This document shows positions 44,473 through 50,118 of a stretch of DNA of 50,118 nucleotides, one piece after another. A model generated the notes under the pieces. The model did not search any database. It had not been told where the DNA came from and was given only the letters and a program-made list of their open reading frames with translations. The position numbers were made by a program, and so were the translations under genes. Source of the stretch: Pseudomonas sp. H3(2019) (GTDB taxonomy: Bacteria > Pseudomonadota > Gammaproteobacteria > Pseudomonadales > Pseudomonadaceae); assembly GCF_007713465.1 (NCBI RefSeq), contig NZ_VMSG01000036.1, positions 1 through 50,118 of the forward strand. Reading direction: 5' to 3'. Within the stretch, counting starts at the first letter, position 1. Each line of letters begins with the position of its first letter.

Positions 44473-45345
44473 ATGCCCTTGAGTGAATTCATGGCCGGTT
44501 ACCCACTGGCATTCGTTGTCACTGCGCTCGTGCTTGGGCTGGTGATCGGTAGCTTTCTCAACGTGGTGGTCTGGCGCCTGCCGAAAATGCTTGAGTGCGA
44601 CTGGCGGCAACAAGCCCTGGACGTACTGGGTTTACCGCCCGAAACACCGGGCCCGGCCTACAACCTTATGCTGCCGCATTCACACTGCCCGCAGTGCGCC
44701 CACCGAATCCGCGCCTGGGAAAACATTCCGCTGCTCAGTTACCTGGCACTGCGCGGCCGCTGCTCGAATTGCAAAGCGCCGATCAGCGCCCGCTACCCCT
44801 TGACCGAACTGGCCTGTGGCGTGCTGTCGGCGTTTGTCGCCTGGCACTTCGGCTTCGGTTGGCAAGCGGCGTGGGGGCTGGTCCTGAGTTGGGGATTACT
44901 GGCGATGTGCTTGATCGACGCCGACCACCAATTGCTGCCGGATGTGCTGGTATTGCCGTTGTTGTGGCTGGGTCTGATCGTCAACAGCTTCGAGCTTTTC
45001 GTGCCTTTGCACGCGGCGATGTGGGGTGCGGTGGCCGGTTACCTACTGCTGTGGTCGGTGTATTGGCTGTTCAAACTGATAACCGGTAAGGAAGGTATCG
45101 GTCACGGCGACTTCAAGCTCCTGGCGCTGCTCGGTGCCTGGGGCGGCTGGCAGATTCTGCCGCTGACGGTCCTGCTTTCATCGCTGGTGGGCGCTGTGGG
45201 GGGCGTGATTTTGCTGCGTCTGAAAGACGCCAACACCTCGACGCCGATCCCCTTCGGACCCTATCTGGCAATTGCCGGCTGGATTGCCTTGCTCTGGGGT
45301 GGTCAAATAACCGGCTTCTATTGGCAGTTTGTCGGTTTCAAATGA
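44473..45345 (+). CDS. pilD: Prepilin peptidase / N-methyltransferase PilD
   Basis: Cleaves and N-methylates type IV prepilins and type II pseudopilins. ATG 44473 gives 290 residues (P. aeruginosa length). N-terminal membrane helix then the cytosolic zinc domain with CPQC and CSNC, and catalytic aspartates in LIDADHQLLPD and GIGHGDFKLL, within about eight membrane segments. Overlaps coaE by 4 bases (ATGA). Confidence 0.97.
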   Translation: MPLSEFMAGYPLAFVVTALVLGLVIGSFLNVVVWRLPKMLECDWRQQALDVLGLPPETPGPAYNLMLPHSHCPQCAHRIRAWENIPLLSYLALRGRCSNCKAPISARYPLTELACGVLSAFVAWHFGFGWQAAWGLVLSWGLLAMCLIDADHQLLPDVLVLPLLWLGLIVNSFELFVPLHAAMWGAVAGYLLLWSVYWLFKLITGKEGIGHGDFKLLALLGAWGGWQILPLTVLLSSLVGAVGGVILLRLKDANTSTPIPFGPYLAIAGWIALLWGGQITGFYWQFVGFK

Positions 45346-45965
45346 ATACCCCTGTGGAAAAACCCTGGATTCTCGGCCTGACCGGTGGCATCGGCAGCGG
45401 CAAAAGCGCAGCGGCCCGGCACTTCATCGATCTGGGTGTGCATGCGGTGGATGCCGATCATGCCGCACGCTGGGTGGTCGAGCCCGGCCGCCCGGCGCTG
45501 GCGCAAATTGCCGAGCACTTCGGTGCCGGCGTGCTGCAAGCCGATGGCCAATTGAATCGCGCGGCACTGCGCAAGCTGATCTTTGAAGTCCCCGAAGAAC
45601 GCCGCTGGCTCGAAGCGTTGCTGCATCCGCTGATCGCTCAGGAAATCGCTGCTCACCTGGCACGCGCACAATCACCTTATGCGATTCTGGTGTCGCCGCT
45701 GTTGATCGAGTCCGGGCAGTACAAAATGACCCAGCGAGTGCTGGTGATCGACGCACCGGAACACTTACAGATCGAACGAACCTTGCAGCGCGACCAGACC
45801 AGCGAACAGCAGGTTCAGGCGATCCTCAAGGCCCAGTCCAGCCGTCAGGACCGCCTCAGCCATGCCGACGATGTGGTGGTCAACGACCGCGACCTCGCCT
45901 GGCTGCACAGCGAGGTCGAACGCCTGCATCACTTTTACCTTACTTTGCGTGGAGGCCAGTCATGA
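45342..45965 (+). CDS. coaE: Dephospho-CoA kinase
   Basis: Last step of coenzyme A synthesis. 207 residues from ATG 45342, overlapping the pilD stop. P-loop GLTGGIGSGKS near residues 11-21, DADHAARWVVEPG, and LLIESGQY with LID helices follow the CoaE pattern. The pan genes that start the same pathway lie 15 kb upstream. Overlaps yacG by 4 bases. Confidence 0.97.
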   Translation: MNTPVEKPWILGLTGGIGSGKSAAARHFIDLGVHAVDADHAARWVVEPGRPALAQIAEHFGAGVLQADGQLNRAALRKLIFEVPEERRWLEALLHPLIAQEIAAHLARAQSPYAILVSPLLIESGQYKMTQRVLVIDAPEHLQIERTLQRDQTSEQQVQAILKAQSSRQDRLSHADDVVVNDRDLAWLHSEVERLHHFYLTLRGGQS

Positions 45966-46162
45966 GCCAACCCCCTGTCGTCGAATGTCCAACCTGCGGC
46001 GCCCCTGTTGAATGGAGCGAAGCCAGCACCTTCCGGCCGTTTTGCTCGGACCGTTGCAAACTGATCGATCTTGGCGCCTGGGCCTCGGAAGAACACAAGA
46101 TTCCGGTCAGCCCGGATGCTGAAGACGAGTTGTTCTCGGAAGAGTTCGACCCGCGCCACTGA
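45962..46162 (+). CDS. yacG: DNA gyrase inhibitor YacG (zinc protein)
   Basis: 66-residue protein with a four-cysteine zinc site: CPTCGAPVEW and FCSDRCKLIDLG, then an acidic tail. E. coli YacG binds GyrB and inhibits gyrase. Overlaps the coaE stop by 4 bases, in the conserved pilD-coaE-yacG order. Confidence 0.95.
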   Translation: MSQPPVVECPTCGAPVEWSEASTFRPFCSDRCKLIDLGAWASEEHKIPVSPDAEDELFSEEFDPRH

Positions 46163-46171
46163 TCCCGCCCC

Positions 46172-46387
46172 TCAGGGCCGCATGAACCCGTAGTCCTGGC
46201 TGTCGTCGAGATTCTCCGCCAGAAATTGCAACTCATCGGCCAGATCCTCGACACTGCGTACGCCCTTGCTCTGCTGCACCACCGCGCTGAGCAAGGCGCG
46301 CAGGCTCAACCCCGGTTCGAACCCGGCCTCATGCGCCGACTCCAGACTGTTGCGCAATTCCTGTCTTGCCCATTCGTAAACGCTCAT
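46172..46387 (-). CDS. Small conserved Pseudomonas protein (71 residues), function unknown
   Basis: ATG 46387 with AGGAG seven bases upstream; a longer frame start at 46417 is less likely. The sequence starts MSVYEWARQELRNSLESAHE, is acidic and probably all-helical, with VEDLADELQFLAENLDDSQDY near the C-terminus. No signal peptide or catalytic motif. Family unrecognised; a counterpart sits near yacG in P. aeruginosa from memory. A perfect ANR/FNR-type box lies 54-67 bases upstream, suggesting induction at low oxygen. Confidence 0.8.
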   Translation of the reverse strand: MSVYEWARQELRNSLESAHEAGFEPGLSLRALLSAVVQQSKGVRSVEDLADELQFLAENLDDSQDYGFMRP

Positions 46388-46440
46388 GCCACTGCTCCTG
46401 AGGATTTTCCAGAGCATGGAATCGCAGGCGATTCGAACAT

Positions 46441-46454
46441 TTGATATGGATCAA
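46441..46454 (-). promoter_or_regulatory. Perfect ANR/FNR box before the 71-residue gene
   Basis: TTGAT-ATGG-ATCAA matches the FNR/ANR consensus at all ten fixed positions. Its centre is about 60 bases before the start codon of the downstream minus-strand gene. A class II promoter with a weak -10 (CATGCT on the minus strand, about 46413-46418) fits 41 bases downstream. It overlaps the stop codon of the CbiM-like gene. Confidence 0.65.
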
Positions 46455-47137
46455 GGCTTGTCGTCGTCTTTCCACGGCGCCGACAAATAACGCGTGCGGT
46501 TGAAGGTCTCCAGCCACTCGGGGCAGAACACCACCAGCGAACTGATCACCATGCCGTTGATAAACGCCTCGGGGAAAATGATCAGCCATAGGTAACCGAC
46601 AAAATCCTCCAGCCATTCCGGCATCGCAAAACGCTCGTCGAACCACAACAGCCCCAGCCCCACCAGCAGACAGAGCAATGCCGACAGCGCGGCGGCCAAA
46701 AAGCCCGAGCAAAAGATATACACAAAGGGATTACGCGGTTGCGCCCGCTCCACCAGGATCGCGCAGCCTTCGGTGACCAGCACCGGCAACAGAATCAGCA
46801 ACGCGCCATTGACCCCCATTGCGGCCAGGTCCTGGCGCCCGAGCAGCACCAGCCCCACCTGCGCCACCAGCCCGCCGACAATCGCCAGCGGCCAGTCCAG
46901 CAATAACGTCACCGCCGTCATGCCGATAATGTGATAGGACACACCGGTGTCGAAGTCCCGTCGCACCAGCCAGAGGACGAATAGCGCGAACACCGTACCG
47001 AACAGCAAATGCTGACGCCGACTGTCTGTGAACAACTCGACCCACGGTGCTCGCGCAGCGGCCCAGATCAGCACCGGCACATAGATCAGCCAGCCGACTG
47101 TGAGGGTTTCGGTAGACAGCAGTGCGGCACTGATCAT
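46451..47137 (-). CDS. CbiM-like energy-coupling-factor permease
   Basis: 228 residues from ATG 47137 (AAGGATTT upstream). About six to seven membrane segments with PVLIWAAARAPWVELF, DTGVSYHIIGMTAVTLLLDWPLAIVGG and FVGYLWLIIFPEAFINGMVIS landmarks (written as fragments) matching the CbiM/ECF S-component family, which imports Co2+/Ni2+. No cbiN/Q/O genes adjoin it, so it may work alone, with remote ATPase components, or in another role. Confidence 0.72.
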   Translation of the reverse strand: MISAALLSTETLTVGWLIYVPVLIWAAARAPWVELFTDSRRQHLLFGTVFALFVLWLVRRDFDTGVSYHIIGMTAVTLLLDWPLAIVGGLVAQVGLVLLGRQDLAAMGVNGALLILLPVLVTEGCAILVERAQPRNPFVYIFCSGFLAAALSALLCLLVGLGLLWFDERFAMPEWLEDFVGYLWLIIFPEAFINGMVISSLVVFCPEWLETFNRTRYLSAPWKDDDKP

Positions 47138-47268
47138 GAGGGTAAATCCTTCGACTCCACCGCTGACTCCTTGGCAACAGCCCCATATGCAGCAGTCTAC
47201 ACCGCCCCCCAGTCGTGCCACTCGATGCAAAGCTTCAGCTTGTCGCATTTGAACGCTAAGCTTGGCCT

Positions 47269-47895
47269 ATGGATGACTCAGATTATTTGCGCCTGCTGAC
47301 CATCGCGGCCGAGCAAGCCAACGCGTTCCTTTCCAATGCCCGCAAATGGGAGCGTGAGCGTTGGGTTTGCCAACGCCTGCTGCAAGGCTTGAACATCCCC
47401 TACCGTGTCGACGAGTTCAGCCCTGCCGGTGAACCGCCGGACGTACTGTTTCGCGAGGCGAACTTCGAAGTGTTCTTCGTGCTCGACGAAGGCCGACGAC
47501 TCAATGACGAGTGGCGCGACGAACTGCAACGCCGGCGCAGTGCATTCTCCCTGAGCCAACTGGTGCGCCGCGAAGCCAAGCCCAGGCGTATTCCAGCCAA
47601 CGAGTTCTTGCTGAGACTGGCACCGACCTTGCGCAAAAAAGCCCATAACTACAAAGAGCGGGGGATGGACCTGGGCGAACTGGATATCATCGCTTTCACC
47701 AGTCTCAAGCGCGAAGTGCTCGACCTCAACAGCCATTTTCCGCCGCCCACCGAATACCTGCGCCAGGGTTGGCGCTCGCTGTCACTGGTCGGCCCGACCT
47801 TTGCCCGGGTGCTATTCGCTCACCCTGATGCACCGGACTTTTTGCGCGGTAATCTGGGACGCAGCATCCTCTTCGACGTCGGGATCAGCCTGTGA
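47269..47895 (+). CDS. DUF1780 protein, nuclease-like
   Basis: 208-residue cytosolic protein. Landmarks: LLTIAAEQANAFLSNARKWER, PPDVLFREANFEVFFVLDEGRR and RGMDLGELDIIAFTSLKRE. The DxxFxxxxFEVFFVxD arrangement resembles a PD-(D/E)XK-like core, which is a guess. Conserved in Pseudomonas; function unknown. Divergent from the CbiM-like gene. Confidence 0.8.
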   Translation: MDDSDYLRLLTIAAEQANAFLSNARKWERERWVCQRLLQGLNIPYRVDEFSPAGEPPDVLFREANFEVFFVLDEGRRLNDEWRDELQRRRSAFSLSQLVRREAKPRRIPANEFLLRLAPTLRKKAHNYKERGMDLGELDIIAFTSLKREVLDLNSHFPPPTEYLRQGWRSLSLVGPTFARVLFAHPDAPDFLRGNLGRSILFDVGISL

Positions 47896-47971
47896 ACCCA
47901 CTACAGCAATTGTTGGCGCCCCCGCTGTAGCTTCTATACATTTAGCAACGTCTACCTGACGAGGCCTTATT

Positions 47972-48145
47972 ATGACCAGCCGCCTGAAACCCGACGACCA
48001 GCAGCATGTCGAAGAGTATCTGCAACTGTCCCAGAACCGAGTCGAGCGCCGGCCTTTCCGGCCGTGGATGCTCCTCGTGGTGGTAGTGGCAGTGACGATT
48101 GGCCTGGGCCTGCTGAGCCGACTTATCAGTTACCTGACGCTATGA
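47972..48145 (+). CDS. DUF3094 small single-pass membrane protein
   Basis: 57 residues. Polar N-terminal half with LKPDDQQHVEEYLQLSQNRVERRPFRPW, then one hydrophobic helix (about 35-52, MLLVVVVAVTIGLGLLS) and a short tail. ACGAGG precedes ATG 47972. Conserved in Pseudomonas upstream of ndh; here a 271-bp repeat element has been inserted between them. No enzymatic motif. Confidence 0.8.
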   Translation: MTSRLKPDDQQHVEEYLQLSQNRVERRPFRPWMLLVVVVAVTIGLGLLSRLISYLTL

Positions 48146-48150
48146 GCTGC

Positions 48151-48421
48151 TCAGGGTCAGTTGACGTTTGGAGACGACCGCGACGACGGCCCATTTGGCG
48201 CAGGGCAAGGCGCGAGGAACGAAGTTTGGTTGTTCCAAATAAGTTCCGAGCAACGCCGCCCTGCGCCAAATGGGCCGCCGTCCCTTCGGGTTGCGCGCCA
48301 ACGTGCGCGAGGCTGCGTTGCGGGATTTGCCAAGGGAACAACCATTGGCGGCATCCCGCGCCTTGCCTCGCGCACGTTGGCATCGCAACGCGGTTCGTCA
48401 CCAAACGTCAACTGACCCTGA
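48151..48421. mobile_element. MITE-like element, 271 bp, with perfect terminal inverted repeats
   Basis: Ends at 48151-48171 and 48401-48421 are perfect 21-bp inverted repeats (TCAGGGTCAGTTGACG...), extended imperfectly inward to about 32 bases. Inside, a 20-bp perfect inverted repeat (48187-48206 with 48258-48277) and a 16-bp one (48298-48313 with 48365-48380, with GCGGGAT/ATCCCGC nested inside) form two large hairpins. No credible ORF, so it cannot move by itself. No clear target duplication. It lies 5 bases after the DUF3094 stop and 51 before ndh. Confidence 0.82.
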
Positions 48422-48472
48422 CGCTCGCTCGGGTAATTGCACCGATTTCCTTTAGCCTTGCGAGATATCCCC

Positions 48473-49771
48473 ATGACTCATCGTATTGTCATCGTTGGCG
48501 GCGGCGCCGGCGGTCTGGAGTTGGCTACCCGTCTGGGTAAGACTCTGGGCAAGCGTGGCACGGCCAGTGTGATGCTGGTCGACGCGAACCTGACGCACAT
48601 CTGGAAGCCGCTGTTGCATGAAGTGGCGGCAGGCTCCTTGAACTCTTCCGAAGACGAACTCAACTATGTCGCCCAGGCAAAATGGAACCACTTCGAGTTC
48701 CAGCTGGGGCGCATGAGCGGGCTCGATCGCGCCCAGAAAAAAATCCAGCTGGCTGCTACCTACGACGAAAATGGCCGGGAACTGGTGCCGGCACGCGAAG
48801 TGGGTTACGACTCGCTGGTGATTTCGGTCGGCAGCACCACCAACGATTTCGGCACTCAGGGCGCGGCGCAACACTGCCTGTTCCTCGACACCCGCAAACA
48901 GGCCGAGCGCTTCCACCAGCAATTGCTCAACCACTATCTACGTGCCCACGCCGGGCAATCCGATGCGGTGCAACAGATCAGCGTGGCCATTGTTGGCGCG
49001 GGTGCCACCGGTGTCGAACTGGCGGCGGAACTGCACAACGCAGCCCACGAACTGGCGGCGTACGGCCTGGACCGGATTCTTCCGGAAAACATGCACATCA
49101 CCCTGATCGAAGCCGGCCCAAGGGTCTTGCCTGCCCTGCCGGAGCGGATCGGCGGCCCTGTGCATAAAACCCTGGAAAAACTCGGCGTCACGGTGCTGAC
49201 CAACGCAGCCGTCAGTGAAGTCACCGCCGATGCGCTGATCACTGCCGGCGGCCAGGAGATCAAGGCCAGCCTGAAAGTCTGGGCAGCCGGGATCCGTGCG
49301 CCGGGTTTCCTCAAGGACATCGACGGCCTGGAAACCAACCGGATCAATCAGCTGCAAGTGCTGCCGACCCTGCAAACCACCCGCGACGAAAACATTTTCG
49401 CCTTCGGTGACTGCGCGGCCTGCCCGCAACCGGGCACCGATCGCAACGTACCGCCACGTGCGCAAGCCGCACACCAACAAGCCTCGTTGCTGGCCAAATC
49501 ATTGAAACTGCGCATCGAAGGCAAGCCGTTGCCGACGTACAAGTACACCGATTACGGCTCCCTGATCTCGCTGTCGCGTTTTTCGGCTGTGGGTAACTTG
49601 ATGGGCAACCTGACCGGCAGCGTAATGCTGGAAGGCTGGCTGGCGCGGATGTTTTACGTGTCGTTGTACCGCATGCACCAGGTCGCGTTGTACGGCCCGT
49701 TCCGCACGGCGATGCTGATGCTCGGCAGCAGGATTGGTCGTGGGACTGAACCACGGCTCAAGCTGCACTAA
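48473..49771 (+). CDS. ndh: Type II NADH:quinone oxidoreductase
   Basis: 432 residues from ATG 48473. Non-proton-pumping membrane-associated NADH dehydrogenase feeding the quinone pool. FAD site IVGGGAGGLELA (residues about 7-18), NAD(H) site IVGAGATGVELAAEL in the middle, and IFAFGDCAAC near the C-terminal FAD-contact region. The last 50 residues include an amphipathic, membrane-binding stretch (MLEGWLARMFYVSLYRMHQ). Confidence 0.94.
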   Translation: MTHRIVIVGGGAGGLELATRLGKTLGKRGTASVMLVDANLTHIWKPLLHEVAAGSLNSSEDELNYVAQAKWNHFEFQLGRMSGLDRAQKKIQLAATYDENGRELVPAREVGYDSLVISVGSTTNDFGTQGAAQHCLFLDTRKQAERFHQQLLNHYLRAHAGQSDAVQQISVAIVGAGATGVELAAELHNAAHELAAYGLDRILPENMHITLIEAGPRVLPALPERIGGPVHKTLEKLGVTVLTNAAVSEVTADALITAGGQEIKASLKVWAAGIRAPGFLKDIDGLETNRINQLQVLPTLQTTRDENIFAFGDCAACPQPGTDRNVPPRAQAAHQQASLLAKSLKLRIEGKPLPTYKYTDYGSLISLSRFSAVGNLMGNLTGSVMLEGWLARMFYVSLYRMHQVALYGPFRTAMLMLGSRIGRGTEPRLKLH

Positions 49772-49791
49772 AACCCTCTCGTCAGTTAATT

Positions 49792-49823
49792 GATCGTTCC
49801 TACGCTCCCGCGTGGGAACGATC
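49792..49823. repeat. Short palindrome related to the 35.6-kb repeat
   Basis: GATCGTTCCTACGCTCCC followed by GCGTGGGAACGATC. The ends match those of the repeat at 35621-35727, but the interior is missing, so this is a minimal copy or remnant. It lies 20 bases after ndh. Confidence 0.75.
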
Positions 49824-49852
49824 ATTTGTCGCGATACCGGATTTCAGCAGGC

Positions 49853-49889
49853 AAAAAAAATCCCCGTATCTTTCGATACGAGGATTTTT
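49853..49889 (-). terminator. tRNA-Pro terminator
   Basis: CCCCGTATC and GATACGAGG pair with one mismatch around TTTC; an A8 run at 49853-49860 gives a T8 tract on the minus strand. It follows tRNA-Pro directly. Confidence 0.88.
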
Positions 49890-49893
49890 AATA

Positions 49894-49970
49894 TGGTCGG
49901 GGTAAGGGGATTCGAACTCCTGACATCCTGCTCCCAAAGCAGGCGCGCTACCGGACTGCGCTATACCCCG
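49894..49970 (-). tRNA. tRNA-Pro (anticodon TGG)
   Basis: 77-nt tRNA on the minus strand: starts CGGGGTATAGCGCAG, anticodon loop CTTTGGGAG region with TGG, T-arm GTTCGAATC, and ends with encoded CCA. Acceptor stem CGGGGTA pairs with TACCCCG. All arms fold. Confidence 0.96.
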
Positions 49971-49971
49971 G

Positions 49972-50004
49972 TAAAAAAAAGGCACCCTTTTAAAAGAGCG
50001 CCTT
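49972..50004 (-). terminator. Terminator between tRNA-Lys and tRNA-Pro
   Basis: On the minus strand AAGGCGCTCTTTT pairs with AAAAGGGTGCCTT (one mismatch and one G-T pair) and is followed by a T8 run. It would end tRNA-Lys transcripts, with read-through into tRNA-Pro possible. Confidence 0.7.
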
Positions 50005-50068
50005 CTTCGATCAGCGCTTTTGGCCTCTGATCTTAAGATTCGATTCCAGCGCTAACTGGTATCAAAAA

Positions 50069-50118
50069 TGGTGGGTCGTGTGGGATTCGAACCTACGACC
50101 AATTGGTTAAAAGCCAAC
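50069..50118 (-). tRNA. tRNA-Lys (anticodon TTT), 5' part beyond the window
   Basis: The 3' 50 nt are present: anticodon loop CTTTTAA inside stem GTTGG/CCAAT, T-arm GGTTCGAATCC, and encoded CCA. The acceptor 5' side and D-arm lie outside the window. A TTT anticodon gives Lys. Confidence 0.88.

Noticed and set aside
48064..48540. Several 60-160 codon frames inside and around the 271-bp element
   Set aside because: They arise from the inverted repeats, differ in frame, contain no known domain, and lack start signals.

Overview
The window looks like a piece of chromosome from a fluorescent Pseudomonas (P. fluorescens group). It is GC-rich and densely coding. Nearly all proteins have recognisable Pseudomonas counterparts, and the gene order resembles, from memory, two blocks of the P. 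aeruginosa chromosome: msrQ-msrP-pssA-ilvCHI through pgi-acs, and pilABCD-coaE-yacG-ndh. The short repeats (REP/REPIN-type inverted pairs and a GATCGTTCCC-bounded repeat) are also typical of this group. No phage, integrase, transposase, CRISPR array or secretion island is visible. This is mostly core genome, and the novelty lies in non-coding and regulatory structure.

Layout. 1-6.1 kb, minus strand: branched-chain amino acid genes ilvI-ilvH-ilvC ending at a strong terminator, then pssA (phospholipid synthesis) and msrP-msrQ (periplasmic methionine sulfoxide repair). 6.1-12.9 kb: a DUF4124 protein, a YqcC protein, the cell-wall pair lpoP-mrcB (PBP1B and its lipoprotein activator), an unusual APH-AAA two-domain kinase, a pentapeptide-repeat protein and a TfoX-C-like protein. 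13.0-17.2 kb is an iron/heme region: a single Fur-controlled PrrF small RNA, then phuTUV-phuW on the minus strand (heme ABC import plus a ChaN-type lipoprotein) and a divergent Rieske protein. No phuS or phuR is present. 17.2-21 kb: sfsA, an aminotransferase, dksA and gluQ.

21-26.3 kb holds the carbon/nitrogen control module cbrX-cbrA-cbrB-crcZ: a sensor kinase with a transporter-like domain, its sigma54 activator, and the CA-motif-rich RNA CrcZ that titrates Hfq/Crc. A CbrB-type binding site and a sigma54 promoter lie directly in front of crcZ. 26.3-32.6 kb: pcnB, folK, pantothenate genes panB-panC-panD (interrupted by a REPIN before panD) and pgi. 32.7-40.6 kb: acetyl-CoA synthetase, a DUF2236 protein, an RNA methyltransferase-like protein, a large AsmA/DUF748 protein with a DUF2845 partner, and a BON-domain protein. 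40.9-46.2 kb: the type IV pilus set pilA (divergent, with a sigma54 promoter) and pilB-pilC-pilD, followed by coaE and yacG. 46.2-50.1 kb: a 71-residue protein preceded by a perfect ANR/FNR box, a CbiM-like permease, DUF1780 and DUF3094 proteins, a 271-bp MITE-like element, the NADH dehydrogenase ndh, and tRNA-Pro plus a truncated tRNA-Lys.

Most notable observations: the MITE-like element with perfect terminal inverted repeats and two long internal hairpins (48151-48421); the perfect ANR box before the 71-residue orphan gene; a hairpin that would mask the msrP ribosome binding site; four GTAAC direct repeats in front of panB; and the reduced prrF/phu locus.
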